DNA of 64,000 bases. Source: Bacteroidota bacterium. Its GTDB lineage: Bacteria; Bacteroidota; Bacteroidia; Chitinophagales; Chitinophagaceae. This document shows positions 27,930 to 38,100 of this stretch, piece by piece. The notes beneath the pieces were generated by a model. That model had not been told where the DNA came from and did no database searches. It saw only the letters and a program-made list of their open reading frames with translations. The translations under genes and the position numbers were made by a program. The stretch is from the NCBI GenBank assembly GCA_018267955.1, contig JAFDXL010000009.1, forward strand, positions 1,256,774 to 1,320,773. Direction: 5' to 3'. The stretch's first letter is position 1. The number at the start of each line of letters is the position of its first letter.

Positions 27930-28331
27930 ATGTCAACACAAGGCTTGAGAAAAATCCATATAGGCAGAAACATAGAAAGAATTAGAGAGTTGAAAGGCAT
28001 AAAGCAAGAGACACTTGCCGGAGCTTTGGGAATCAGCCAGCAAGCCATTAGCAAAATGGAACAAAGTGAATTTGTGGATGATGAGAGATTAAAACAAATT
28101 GCGAATGCTTTGGGAGTAAGTATCGACTCTATAAAAAATTATAATGAAGAGGCCGTAATTTTTCACATTCAGAACATGCATGATAATTCCTCGGCAAACT
28201 ATCAATACCATTTCAATCCTATGGATAAAGTTGTTGAATTATACGAACGGCTATTAAAAGAAAAAGATGAAATAATTAAACAAAAAGAAAACGAGATTCA
28301 GCTATATAAAAAACAGCAAAAAGCGTCTTAG
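27930..28331 (+). CDS. XRE-family HTH transcriptional regulator
   Basis: The 133-residue protein has an N-terminal helix-turn-helix (about 10-65): IGRNIERIRELKGIKQETLA, then GISQQAISKMEQ and ALGVSIDSIKNY. The C-terminal part ends in a coiled coil (KVVELYERLLKEKDEIIKQKE), suggesting dimer formation. It probably binds the TGTTGTATTTTAC repeats upstream of its own start and controls itself and the divergent receiver-like gene (inference). A strong terminator follows at 28386. Confidence 0.88.
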   Translation: MSTQGLRKIHIGRNIERIRELKGIKQETLAGALGISQQAISKMEQSEFVDDERLKQIANALGVSIDSIKNYNEEAVIFHIQNMHDNSSANYQYHFNPMDKVVELYERLLKEKDEIIKQKENEIQLYKKQQKAS

Positions 28332-28385
28332 CCTCGACTTACAAAATTTTATTCCTAGGGACGTCACGGGTCCATCAATTAGGAA

Positions 28386-28417
28386 GCGATGCTCACCAGG
28401 GCATCGCATTTTTTATT
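28386..28417 (+). terminator. Rho-independent terminator after the XRE gene
   Basis: A 7-bp perfect stem, GCGATGC (28386-28392) with GCATCGC (28401-28407), loop TCACCAGG, is followed by A and a run of six T. It lies 55 bases after the XRE stop. Confidence 0.85.
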
Positions 28418-28448
28418 TTTAAAGACTCCTTATTCTACTTCTATTATT

Positions 28449-28823
28449 TTACGATGACTGGTATTCGATCTCAAAGGTAAGTGTACCATCCACGGTGATG
28501 CCGGTAGCGCTAGTAGTGGCGACCAGGTCATTCGGTGTTCGTATGAGCTTGCTTGCTGCTATGGGCCCAATGATCGTTAAGATAACTGGCCTTCGGTATT
28601 GTACCGCAAGACCTGTTAAGGCTCCCGAAAAACTGATCCATTCCGCGTCAATACCATCCAGGTAAGTGATTTGTGTTGCATCCAGAATAAAATTCTCTTT
28701 TGTCCATTGCCGGAGATCTGCACGGATCACGTCGGCCTGGTCTGTTAACTGGTTGTCCGGGAGAGCATACAGCTCCGTTTGTTTAGCTTGAACCCCAGCA
28801 GGAGTAAACGGTTGTTTTGCCAT
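28449..28823 (-). CDS. Conserved-looking hypothetical protein (124 aa)
   Basis: The small soluble protein has no signal peptide. The first half is helical (PAGVQAKQTELYALPDNQL, ADVIRADLRQWTKENFI). The second half is beta-rich, with apolar strands (RRPVILTIIGP, GTLTFEIEYQS). I do not recognise a named family. It stands alone between two rightward regulators and is probably monocistronic. The ATG at 28823 is the only plausible start. Confidence 0.65.
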   Translation of the reverse strand: MAKQPFTPAGVQAKQTELYALPDNQLTDQADVIRADLRQWTKENFILDATQITYLDGIDAEWISFSGALTGLAVQYRRPVILTIIGPIAASKLIRTPNDLVATTSATGITVDGTLTFEIEYQSS

Positions 28824-28894
28824 AACAAATGTTTATTTCAATAATACTTACTTTTAAAAATAATTTGGTTTATACGTAGTTAACTATAAATCCA

Positions 28895-29755
28895 ATGGAT
28901 ACTATAGAAAAGCCCGTAACCCGGAAAGATGGTTATCATGACTTCTATTTCCGGGTCATCATTGCCCTGCTTGCAGCCCATCTGATCATCGCTTTCGGGG
29001 AAAAGGAAAGCTTCTTCCAGTTGCTGGTCATGCCAGCATATTACTGGTCGTTGCTGCCTAGTTTTGTGATCGCCTTCCTGCTGGTCAATTTCGTCAACTT
29101 TATTACAGTGAAGCTCGATAAAAAGCATGACTGGATGCGACAACCCTTATTGAGGGCCGGGTTACAATTGACACTGGCTTTATTGCTGCCTGCCGTCCTG
29201 GCCTTCCTGTTGGCCTCAGTTTATTTTTGGACATTCGGTTACAATATCTTTAAGACTCTTTACCTGAAATATGATTTCCCGGTAATTGTATTATTACTGG
29301 TTTTGCTCAATGCTTATTACCTGTCCTTTTATTTTTATAAGAGGTCAAGGATCGCAGAAAAGACACTATCACACCCGGTTGCGGCAAAGGACGAAAACAG
29401 TCCGGGAGAAACGGCTGCCAAAGAAATATTTCTCGTTCAACGGGGCGCTCAAACACTACCCTTATCTGTCTTTTCAATAGCCTATTTTTATCGCGAAGGA
29501 GATTATAATTTTCTGAAGGCCTTTGATGGAGAAAGCTATCTGGTAGCACAAACTTTAGATGAGATAGAACAGCAGTTGGACAGCCGTGTATTTTTTCGGG
29601 CGAACCGGCAGGTGATCGTTCAGCGAAAAGCCTGCACGCGTTATTCTAATCTTGAGTATGGAAAGCTGGAATTATTTGCACAGCCTTCTTTTAAACATCC
29701 GGTGATTATCAGCCAGCGAAGGTCTAAACAGTTTAGGGAATGGATACAGGGTTGA
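28895..29755 (+). CDS. Membrane-anchored LytTR-type DNA-binding regulator
   Basis: The 286-residue protein has four predicted membrane helices in the first 150 residues (VIIALLAAHLIIAFG, LPSFVIAFLLVNFVNFI, LTLALLLPAVLAFLLASVYF, VIVLLLVLLNAYYLSFYF). A C-terminal LytTR domain (about 185-286) carries the typical IAYFYREGDYNFLKAFDGESY and FFRANRQVIVQRKA. Such proteins bind DNA directly while in the membrane and respond to envelope signals without phosphorylation. No histidine kinase is next to it. A convergent terminator lies between it and the following leftward gene. Confidence 0.87.
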   Translation: MDTIEKPVTRKDGYHDFYFRVIIALLAAHLIIAFGEKESFFQLLVMPAYYWSLLPSFVIAFLLVNFVNFITVKLDKKHDWMRQPLLRAGLQLTLALLLPAVLAFLLASVYFWTFGYNIFKTLYLKYDFPVIVLLLVLLNAYYLSFYFYKRSRIAEKTLSHPVAAKDENSPGETAAKEIFLVQRGAQTLPLSVFSIAYFYREGDYNFLKAFDGESYLVAQTLDEIEQQLDSRVFFRANRQVIVQRKACTRYSNLEYGKLELFAQPSFKHPVIISQRRSKQFREWIQG

Positions 29756-29776
29756 TGAAGAATAGCACAATAAAAA

Positions 29777-29806
29777 CCGCCCGGAGAAACGATATCTTCC
29801 AGGCGG
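29777..29806. terminator. Bidirectional terminator-like hairpin
   Basis: CCGCC (29777-29781) pairs with GGCGG (29802-29806), with further imperfect pairing inside (GGAGA/TCTTCC). Five A precede it, giving five T on the reverse strand. It separates convergent genes and marks the apparent left limit of the mobile-island genes. Confidence 0.6.
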
Positions 29807-29820
29807 CCAAACTATTACAT

Positions 29821-30108
29821 TTATTTACTGCTGAGTGCCTTTAGTTTTTCACTCAGCTCTGTTAACCCTGCCTTGTTAAGGTAATCATCTGCGATGCCTT
29901 GTAATTCCTGCAAAGCTTCCTGAGGGATGCCGACCAGCAATCCCTGCGCTGCGTCATCGCCCTTAACAGACAAACCTCGCTGGATCACGCTGTGCAACAA
30001 CAACACGTTCTTGCGCGAGATCTTCATGTCCATCTTCACAGTCTCATTCATGCCGGGGATACTCAATATCGTATCATACACCCGCGCCACATCATTCGTC
30101 GTCAACAT
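29821..30108 (-). CDS. Small hypothetical protein at the island's left side (95 aa)
   Basis: The protein is all-helical: LTTNDVARVYDTILSIPGM, then KNVLLLHSVIQRGL and a final helix LTELSEKLKALSS. The ATG at 30108 was chosen over an earlier one because it has a real Shine-Dalgarno site (AGGAG, 6 bases away), unusual in this genome. I have a weak impression that similar small proteins occur near mobilisation genes of Bacteroidota, but cannot name a family. It is divergent from the primase-like gene, so it may be a small regulator or accessory protein of the element (inference). Confidence 0.7.
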   Translation of the reverse strand: MLTTNDVARVYDTILSIPGMNETVKMDMKISRKNVLLLHSVIQRGLSVKGDDAAQGLLVGIPQEALQELQGIADDYLNKAGLTELSEKLKALSSK

Positions 30109-30267
30109 AACTACTCCTTTTAATTGTTTTAAAAAATTATTGTAACACAAAACTAAACGATACGACGTCCGGCATCCTCATCAAAATATGATGAGGATAG
30201 GTAATCCTGTATTACCTATATAATTTCGTATCGGGAAACTGAAATGTGTGTTTGAAAATGTGTGGTT

Positions 30268-31146
30268 ATGGTATTCAGAAGCAAACGGCTTTGCATCAGC
30301 GAAGCCAGAGAAATAGATATGGTTCATTACTTGTCGGACTTAGGTTATGAGCCTTTAAAAATTTACAATAACGATTATTGGTATCACTCGCCGTTACGAG
30401 ATGAAAAATCACCTTCATTTAAAATCAACCGCAGGCTAAACCGGTGGTACGATCATGGCCTCGGCAAAGGTGGCAACCTGGTTGATTTTGCCATAATGTA
30501 TCATAATTGTACGGTTGGTGAATTACTTGAAAAACTAAGCACTTCTCTTTCTTTTCAAAAGCGGGGTTACAGGCAAACCTTAATTACAACAGCATCAGAT
30601 AACAAGCTGAAAATAGTAAGGAATGCAGCATTGTCTTCCTATGCTTTACTACGTTATCTGGAACAACGCCGCATACCTGTTCAGGTAGCAGACCATTATT
30701 GCCGGGAAGTAGTTTATGAGCTGAACGAAAAAAGATACTATGGTATCGGTTTCAAACACGATCTCGGCGGTTTCGAAATCCGTAATCCTTACTTCAAGGC
30801 AAGCAGTGCTCCAAAGGGTATCACCACCTTTGATAATGGCGCCGATGAGGTCATCGTTTTTGAAGGCTTCATGGACTTTCTTTCCTTCATGGCCGTCCAT
30901 GAAAATGAACCTGAAGACTGCTTTGATTTTGCAGTACTGAATTTCTTATCCTTTTTTGAAACAGCACGTCCTTTTATGGAAAAACATCAGGCCATCCGGC
31001 TCTATCTCGACAATGATGCTGCCGGACAAAATTGCAGCCGCAATGCGCTGTCATTGAGCAATAAATACAAAGACGAAAGTAGCCTTTATCGCAACCGTAA
31101 AGACTTTAATGACTGGATAATGCATTTTGGAAAGCCATATAAATGA
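30268..31146 (+). CDS. Toprim/primase-like protein of a mobile element
   Basis: About 292 residues. The N-terminal part is like the CHC2 zinc-finger region of mobile-element primases, but without zinc ligands (YWYHSPLRDEKSPSFKI, then WYDHGLGKGGNLVDFAI). The C-terminal half is a TOPRIM domain with the catalytic Glu in EVIVFEGFMDFLSFM and the acidic pair in IRLYLDNDAAGQN. Proteins of this type are frequent in Bacteroides-type mobilisable and conjugative elements, where they are thought to prime the transferred strand. A GTG at 30262 is an alternative start. It leads the rightward transfer module. Confidence 0.87.
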   Translation: MVFRSKRLCISEAREIDMVHYLSDLGYEPLKIYNNDYWYHSPLRDEKSPSFKINRRLNRWYDHGLGKGGNLVDFAIMYHNCTVGELLEKLSTSLSFQKRGYRQTLITTASDNKLKIVRNAALSSYALLRYLEQRRIPVQVADHYCREVVYELNEKRYYGIGFKHDLGGFEIRNPYFKASSAPKGITTFDNGADEVIVFEGFMDFLSFMAVHENEPEDCFDFAVLNFLSFFETARPFMEKHQAIRLYLDNDAAGQNCSRNALSLSNKYKDESSLYRNRKDFNDWIMHFGKPYK

Positions 31147-31261
31147 TCAAAAGCAAAATATTATTATGAAATGATGCAGGAAAATATATGGACCATTTTA
31201 AGCTTCTTAAATGCGCCGATTAATTACAACGTCCGAAAAACTTGCAGGTGGCTGCAAGAAA

Positions 31262-31360
31262 TGCTGAAAGCCGGAAGATTGCAACTTTTCAGCAATCGGC
31301 CAGATGAACGGTTGTCGTACAACCGGATCTGGCCGCCCCACACTCGGAACTCGTGGGCGG
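31262..31360. other. Candidate origin of transfer (oriT): cluster of nested inverted repeats
   Basis: Three inverted repeats lie within 100 bases directly upstream of the relaxosome gene. TGCTGAAA (31262-31269) pairs with TTTCAGCA (31287-31294). A long hairpin combines CGGCCAGAT (31297-31305) with ATCTGGCCG (31327-31335) and an inner stem CGGTTGT (31309-31315)/ACAACCG (31319-31325). A third stem pairs CCGCCC-AC (31333-31341, one bulge) with GTGGGCGG (31353-31360). The second and third share three bases. The position between the primase and the MobC-like/relaxase genes, together with the density of repeats, fits an oriT. The nick site is not identified. Confidence 0.6.
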
Positions 31361-31408
31361 TGTATTATCAATGAATTTTTGATTTTTAAATGTAAAAATG
31401 ATAATGTG

Positions 31409-31798
31409 ATGAAAGAGAAAAAAGCAAACAGGAGCAAAAGGATCATCTGCAGGTTAACACCAGAGGAGCTTGCAAAGCTGGAAAAGAAATGGAAGGCATC
31501 CGCCTGCCGGAAATTAAGTGATTATATACGCCACAGCCTCTTTGATAAGCCCATTATTACGACTTATCGTAACAGCTCACAGGATGACCTAATGGCAGAA
31601 CTCACCAGGCTTCGCAACGAGTTAAATAACGTTGGGAATAATTTCAACCAGGTAGTAAAAAAGATGCATACGCTGCATCAGGTCCCGGAATTCAGAAGCT
31701 GGCTGATCGCTTATGAGATCGAAAAAAACATCCTTGCCAATAAGGTGGACGATATCAGGAATACCGTAAAAAAATTGCTCGGAACATGGTTGCAGTGA
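31409..31798 (+). CDS. MobC-like relaxosome accessory protein
   Basis: This basic 129-residue protein reads RSKRIICRLTPEELAKLEKKW, then SDYIRHSLF. A long helical middle contains LMAELTRLRNELNNVGNNFNQVVKKMH, the typical NNxNQ signature of plasmid mobilisation MobC/relaxosome proteins. It is expected to bind oriT as a ribbon-helix-helix-type protein and help the relaxase nick. The ATG at 31409 was chosen because upstream codons overlap the hairpin cluster. It overlaps the relaxase gene by 13 bases. Confidence 0.85.
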   Translation: MKEKKANRSKRIICRLTPEELAKLEKKWKASACRKLSDYIRHSLFDKPIITTYRNSSQDDLMAELTRLRNELNNVGNNFNQVVKKMHTLHQVPEFRSWLIAYEIEKNILANKVDDIRNTVKKLLGTWLQ

Positions 31799-33093
31799 TC
31801 AAACCCGGCCATTCCATGCACCGTATTTTCAACTATAACGAGAACAAGGTAAAGGAAGGCATAGCGGAGTGTATAGGGGCTGAGAATTTCCCCTTAAATG
31901 CAGAAGATATGACCCTGAAAATTAAGTTGGGGTACCTGTTGCAAAGGTTAGCATTGCGCAGAGATGTTGCATATAAAACAGTACATGTTTCGCTCAATTT
32001 TGATCCTTCAGAGATACACCTGGGCAAAGAAAAGCTGGTAGAAATTGCCAACACTTATATGCAGAAATTAGGTTTTGGTGAGCAGCCTTATCTGATCTAC
32101 CAACATCACGATGCGGGCCATCCGCATATCCATATTGTCAGCACTAATATCCAATCCAATGGGAATCTCATTAACCTGCATCACCTGGGCATCCGTAAGT
32201 CAGAACCGGCACGCAAAGAGATCGAACAAATGTTTGGGTTGGTAGTAGCGGATGCCCATGCACGACGGGAAGCGTTCCGGTTAAAACCGGTTGATGCCAG
32301 GAAGGTACAGTACGGCCGTACAGAAACCAAAAGGGCCATCACCAATGTGCTGGATGCAGTAGTAGATAAATATAGATATACCAGCCTGCCGGAGCTGAAT
32401 GCGATACTGAAGCAATATAATGTAATGGCTGATCGCGGCAGCGAAAAATCCAATATCTTCCAGGGCGGCGGATTGGTTTACCGCATACTGGATGAAGACG
32501 GAAAACCTGTAGGTGTACCGATAAAAGCCAGTGATTTTTACAACAAGCCCACTTTGAAATTGCTCGAAACCAAATATGCTGTCAATGACACTAATCGGCA
32601 GCCTTTTAAAGCCCGTGTAAAAAATGAAATAGACAGGGCTTTGCTCAGCAAAAAGATTTCATTGGATGAACTGGTAAAGCAACTGGAAAGAAAAGGTATC
32701 CATGTTGCGATTCGTAAAAATGATACAGGATTAATATATGGTATCACCTATGTGGACCATCAAACCAAATGTGTTTTTAATGGAAGCGACCTGGGCAAAC
32801 AATATAGTGCGAAAGCCATGCAGGAAAGATGCCTGCGGGAAGGTAGCACGGTGCAGGATCAGCTATCGCATTCAGCCCCTAAACAGGATACTGGGTTACA
32901 GCCGCAAGCGGGTGCTGCGGCAGAAACCAAAGCTTATCCCGACGGCTTTCAGCCTGATGATACTTCCAGAGACACGGGCAATATAATAGACGCTTTGATG
33001 CATCCTGAACAGGTATTTGATTACATACCCGGACAGCTAAAACGAAAGAACAAAAAGAAGAAGAAAAGAAAGAATATTTCCGATAACAAATAA
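31786..33093 (+). CDS. Relaxase/mobilisation nuclease (MOB family, MobB/MobA-like)
   Basis: The 435-residue relaxase has the HUH metal motif in YQHHDAGHPHIHIVST (about 106-120), preceded by the LGFGEQPYLIY strand. The N-terminal GHSMHRIFNYNENKV probably supplies the catalytic tyrosine (Tyr17 in FNYNENK). This layout is that of the relaxase/mobilization nuclease domain in Bacteroidota mobilisable elements. The C-terminal region is basic and lysine-rich. It nicks oriT and stays bound to the transferred strand. It works with the MobC-like protein before it and the coupling protein after it. Confidence 0.92.
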   Translation: MVAVIKPGHSMHRIFNYNENKVKEGIAECIGAENFPLNAEDMTLKIKLGYLLQRLALRRDVAYKTVHVSLNFDPSEIHLGKEKLVEIANTYMQKLGFGEQPYLIYQHHDAGHPHIHIVSTNIQSNGNLINLHHLGIRKSEPARKEIEQMFGLVVADAHARREAFRLKPVDARKVQYGRTETKRAITNVLDAVVDKYRYTSLPELNAILKQYNVMADRGSEKSNIFQGGGLVYRILDEDGKPVGVPIKASDFYNKPTLKLLETKYAVNDTNRQPFKARVKNEIDRALLSKKISLDELVKQLERKGIHVAIRKNDTGLIYGITYVDHQTKCVFNGSDLGKQYSAKAMQERCLREGSTVQDQLSHSAPKQDTGLQPQAGAAAETKAYPDGFQPDDTSRDTGNIIDALMHPEQVFDYIPGQLKRKNKKKKKRKNISDNK

Positions 33094-33104
33094 AACATAT
33101 AATT

Positions 33105-35096
33105 ATGGCTGCACAGACAGGAGAGAACGAACAGGCGTTAAGAAAGATACTGGATATGACCAGGCTGATCAGCATTGTTATTTTAGCGATACACTGTTAT
33201 TATTATTGCTATGCCGCATTTCAGCATTGGGGTCTTGTGAGTCCTTTTAGCGACCGCATCTTAGGTAATATCTATCGTACAGGTTTGTTTAAAAATTTCG
33301 TCAAGGGCAAGCTGGTCGCCTTGCTCTTTTTGATCATTTCTTTACTAGGCGCCAAAGGCCGAAAGGACGAAAAACTAAGCTATAAAGCTGCTTTTGCTTA
33401 TATCATTACGGGCTTGCTGTTATATTTTGCAAGCTATCTTTCCCTGCTGCTTTCCCTTGCGCCGGAAACAAAGGCGATCATCTATATAAGTATCACCGGC
33501 ACAGGTTTTATGCTGGTATTATCCGGCGGCACTTTGCTTTCCCGCATCATCAAAAGCAGGTTCAACAACAAGGATATTTTCAACAAAGAAAATGAAACGT
33601 TTCCGCAGGAAGAGCGATTGCTGGAAAATGAATATTCCATCAACCTGCCGGCACGTTATCGGTTAAAGAATAAGGTGCACAGCAGTTGGATCAATATCAT
33701 TAACCCGTTCCGTGCAGTAATGGTTTTAGGCACGCCCGGTGCCGGTAAATCCTATTTTGTCATCCGGCATATTATCACCCAGCACATCCGCAAAGGGTTC
33801 ACCATGTTCGTATATGATTTTAAGTTTGATGACCTTTCCAAAATTGCTTATAATTCCTGGCTGAAGCATAAACACCAGTATGCTAAGACGCCGAAGTTTT
33901 ATGTGATCAATTTTGACGATTTAACACGCAGCCATCGTTGCAATCCTTTGGAGCCATCTGCCATGACGGACATCACGGATGCGGCAGAATCGGCACGTAC
34001 CATTTTAATGGGGTTGAACCGTGAGTGGATCAAGCGCCAGGGTGATTTTTTCGTAGAATCTCCGATCAACTTTTTATCCGCTGTGATATGGTATTTACGT
34101 AAGTATAAAGACGGAGAGTTCTGCACCCTGCCCCATGTGATCGAACTGATGCAGGTGGATTATGACAGCATGTTTACCTTGCTGCGTACAGAAAAGGAAA
34201 TTGAGGTATTGATCAATCCTTTTGTGAATGCTTATCTGAATGATGTCATGGAGCAACTGGAAGGACAGATCGCTTCCGCTAAGGTAGCTATGGCAAGGCT
34301 TTCTTCCCCTCAATTATATTATGTGTTATCGGGTAATGATTTTAACCTGGACATCAATAACCCGGATGATCCGAAGATCGTTTGCATGGGTAATAACCCG
34401 CAGAAGATACAGATATACGGTGCAGTATTGTCGCTGTATGTAACGCGTCTTGTAAAACAGGTAAATAAAAAAGGGAAACTGAAAAGTAGCCTGGTGTTTG
34501 ATGAATTTCCTACTATTTATTTAAATAATATGGATAGCCTGATCGCGACGGCACGCAGCAATAAAGTATCCACTTGTTTGGGTATCCAGGACTTCAGCCA
34601 GCTTCGCAAAGATTATGGCAGGGAGCAGGCGGATGTGATTATGAATATTACCGGTAATATCATTGCCGGACAGGTAACGGGTGATACGGCTAAACAGCTT
34701 TCTGAACGTTTTGGGAAGATCATGCAGGATAGGGAAAGTTATTCCATTAATAGCGGGGATACATCTATCAGCCGCTCCAAGCAACTGGAAACGGCTATAC
34801 CACCTTCCAAAATATCTGCTTTGAGTTCAGGTGAATTTGTGGGCATGGTAGCCGATGATCCAGGTAATAAAATTGAACTGAAGTCATTTCATTGTGAGAT
34901 CATCAATGACCATGAAGCGTTGAAAAAGGAGGAAGACGGTTATAAAAATATCGAGGTTGTACGCAAGCTGGATAACGGCATGGTACAGCGCAATTATCTC
35001 CAGGTAAAGCAGGATATACAGGATATTATTCACTCGGAAATGGAACGGCTGTTAAACAATCCGGGATTAAGCCACCTTGTGGTAAAGAAGGGTTAA
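33105..35096 (+). CDS. Type IV coupling protein (VirD4/TraG-like)
   Basis: The 663-residue protein has about four membrane helices in the first 145 residues. Walker A GTPGAGKS is at 209-216 and Walker B is in SSLVFDEFPTIYLNN (around 460). Then come TARSNKVSTCLGIQDFSQLR and GNIIAGQVTGDTAKQLSERFG, all typical of TraG/VirD4/TraD hexameric ATPases. It brings the relaxase-DNA complex to a type IV secretion channel. No mating-pair-formation (tra) genes are in the window, so the element is mobilisable by a helper, or its tra genes lie elsewhere. It follows the relaxase by 11 bases. Confidence 0.93.
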   Translation: MAAQTGENEQALRKILDMTRLISIVILAIHCYYYCYAAFQHWGLVSPFSDRILGNIYRTGLFKNFVKGKLVALLFLIISLLGAKGRKDEKLSYKAAFAYIITGLLLYFASYLSLLLSLAPETKAIIYISITGTGFMLVLSGGTLLSRIIKSRFNNKDIFNKENETFPQEERLLENEYSINLPARYRLKNKVHSSWINIINPFRAVMVLGTPGAGKSYFVIRHIITQHIRKGFTMFVYDFKFDDLSKIAYNSWLKHKHQYAKTPKFYVINFDDLTRSHRCNPLEPSAMTDITDAAESARTILMGLNREWIKRQGDFFVESPINFLSAVIWYLRKYKDGEFCTLPHVIELMQVDYDSMFTLLRTEKEIEVLINPFVNAYLNDVMEQLEGQIASAKVAMARLSSPQLYYVLSGNDFNLDINNPDDPKIVCMGNNPQKIQIYGAVLSLYVTRLVKQVNKKGKLKSSLVFDEFPTIYLNNMDSLIATARSNKVSTCLGIQDFSQLRKDYGREQADVIMNITGNIIAGQVTGDTAKQLSERFGKIMQDRESYSINSGDTSISRSKQLETAIPPSKISALSSGEFVGMVADDPGNKIELKSFHCEIINDHEALKKEEDGYKNIEVVRKLDNGMVQRNYLQVKQDIQDIIHSEMERLLNNPGLSHLVVKKG

Positions 35097-35104
35097 GATG
35101 TAAT

Positions 35105-38100
35105 TTATTTAATGAAGTTATTTATAATGTCTTCTGTTTTATCTTTTACCAGTTTCTCATACTCTTCAACACTCATATTATTGGCTAATAATTTATTCTT
35201 TTCCTTTTCAAATTTCAAAAGCTTACTCACAAGAATTTTCTGATCTGGCAAAGGTGGTAGAGGAATTTTGAAATTTCTGATATCAGTTGTGTTTATTTCT
35301 TTATACTTTGTTCCAGGAGGAATTATCGATTCAATTTCTTTTTTATAGTGTACCAATATATAATAAAGATATTCGAAGTCAACCTTTTTAGGATCACACA
35401 CAAAATTTTTATACCCTTGATTGGTACATGTTGGCACTTTGTTTATTGTTACTTCGCCTATAGTAGCTCGACTTGAAAAGATAACAGTATTAATTGGCAA
35501 TATAAGAGCATTACTATTCTTTAATCCCAACTGAGTGATTTTTTTCTTAGTATTTGTTAGATACTTATGCTTAGTATCAACTAAAGTTGCCCAACAAATA
35601 GTCCCATTATTCCAATATGCTGGATTATTTGTATCAGGAGTTCCACCATTTTTTATTTCCGTTATATCCCCAAGCCTTTCAAGTTTCCATTTAGTATCAA
35701 TTATTATCTTGTTTTTCTGAACTAAATTGATAGCCTTATTAAAATCAACATTCATGAAATCAATCATTTCAGTTAATTCAAGTTTGCTGACAAATTTGGA
35801 TAGCTCTGAGGGGATTTCAAATGATTCATTTCTGAAATTCCTTTCAATGAGATAATTTACTTTTTTTTCATTGTATCTGTTGTTAGGGTCATACAGAGGA
35901 GTTGATATGTTATTGAGGTTGAAAATATTGCTTAAAACCCGCTTGTCATCTTCCTCCAGGTCAACGATTTCTTCGTCTTGCTCTTCTGATGGTATTTGTA
36001 CATCTTCGTAAGATATTCCTCCCAAATATTTAATTCCTTCTTTGCCTTTTGCCGAGCTCCATTCATACCCAAGAAAATCCTTCATGTCTATATTTTTGGA
36101 TGGACTTCTAACTACTAAAACCTTTTGTGGGTTAAGGCTCGCTAAAATGAAATAATATAGTTTTTCTTTCTCGACAGACTTGACGTAATCATAAAACATT
36201 TTGTTTAATTCCTTTTCCTGCTGTTTTTTACTAAGAGCCTTGAAACTTCGCATCTTTCTTTTGTTCTTTACTTCTGCCCACTTTTCGAACTCAACACTAT
36301 AAGACCGAAAAAGGTCGCCATTTAAAAGAGACTTATTCGGCTCACCATTTATGAAAGTTATATAATCGGAAAATTCCACACCAATTCTATCACAATACTG
36401 TTCGATAAAATATTGATCTTTAAAGATGTTATCTTTTTTCTTATCTCCCTTAAACCAGCTATTAACCCTATTTAGATAGTGATCAGCAGGTGCAGGGTTT
36501 TCTTTGCGTCTTCGAAGAAATAAGGTGACTGTACTTGTTCCTGTCTTTCCAAATGTACCGCTACCGAATTCAGCGATAGCAATTATGTCAAAATATTTTA
36601 GAAGGATTTCTCTAGCTGCTACATATATATTTTTAGACTTGGATGTGCTTTTAGCTTTTCCTCGACTAAGTATAGATGGTGGAACAATAATTCCAGCGAT
36701 TCCATCAGGCTTCAGCAATTGTTTTGCCCGTTCAATAAAAAAGGTTTCAATGCTATTGTTATTAGGGTAACTTTTTTGCTCAATTGTATCAATAAGCTGA
36801 TACCTTAAGAGATCTTCATCACTAAGCGTCTCTAAAAAGCCCTTTACGCTATATGGGGGATTTGCTACCAGAACCGAATAATCATTGTCTTTAATTTCGG
36901 TATTAATTGCGAGTGCATCGGCATATACAATCTTAATATCATCTTGCCCGTACATAAAAGCCGAAACCTTAGAAACTTTAGACAATCGATATTCCTTCTC
37001 TATACCTATAATATTGGAGAAATATTTAGAAGGTTCCTTGTCTTTCCTTTTTTCAATTATTGGTTTTAATTCGTTGGCATATTCAGTCAGAAAATGCCCA
37101 GCTCCGCATGCAAAATCAATCATTCGAGGTATCTGATCTGCTGAATTGACTACATGCTCTAAAGGCAGCGATTTGAGAATGAATTTGACAATAGGCATTG
37201 GGGTGAAAAATTGTCCTTCAGATTGCTTAACGCCTTGATCTAAGAAACCCTCAAACATATCCCCTAAAAACTGATTTTGATTTTCGGTTTTAAGCCTAAT
37301 GTCCTGCAGCATCTGAACGATTTTTAATAAAACTGCAGAGTTCTGATAAAATAATTTTTCATTGTGAACATCAATAAAGCCAAAGTCATTGTTATTGTAA
37401 AACTTTAATTCCTTGAATAGTCGTTTTATCGTTTCTTTAGTAGAGTCAGGGTCCTTTTTGAAAAATTTGAATGCTTCGTCAATTTGTGTTGTGCTTATGT
37501 ACACAACATCTTCTCCTAAAAAACGATCCATACCCACTTGATATAATCGTTGCAGCCTGTCAACCAAATCGAAATAACTGTCATAAGCTATCCCTTTCCA
37601 ATAAAATCTTAATTCTTCTGGATTGTTTGTTTCGTCAACTATTTTGCAGAGGAAAAGATTAACCAATTTATCGAATGCGTTTTCACGACCAGACACATTG
37701 TGCTGCCTTAAGATGGTTGCAAATTGATGATATTTACCCTGAATATCGTTACTGCTTATAGTTGCAAGATCATTTATTGTATACTTTGTTTTGCCTATCT
37801 TGTAGGAAGGGATATCTTCCTCAAAAATCCCCTTTGTTGCAAAATCTTGGGCATATGTTTCTTTCCAACATGTATAAATATCCTCTTTATCCAACAGTTT
37901 TGCCTTCTCATATGATAAGGGGTCTTTTTCTGATAGTTCTTCTAGTAACTTTAAATTATCCTTTAAGACAATAACGTAGTTACTAAATTTCAGTTTGCCA
38001 TCTATTATGTCCGAACTATATAGACAGACAAATTGTGTACTGCCAGCCTGCTTTGAGTATGAAAGCAACTGCCCACCATTAATAAGCGTTCGTTTCCAGG

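Noticed and set aside
30182..30240. Short repeats (ATGAGGAT, GTAATCCTGTATTACC) before the primase-like gene, considered as an attachment site
   Set aside because: No second copy was found in the window and no integrase is near, so an att site cannot be supported.
31171..31374. A 67-codon frame between the primase-like gene and the relaxosome gene
   Set aside because: It runs through the inverted-repeat cluster of the oriT candidate, and its sequence has no protein-like pattern, so it is more likely chance.
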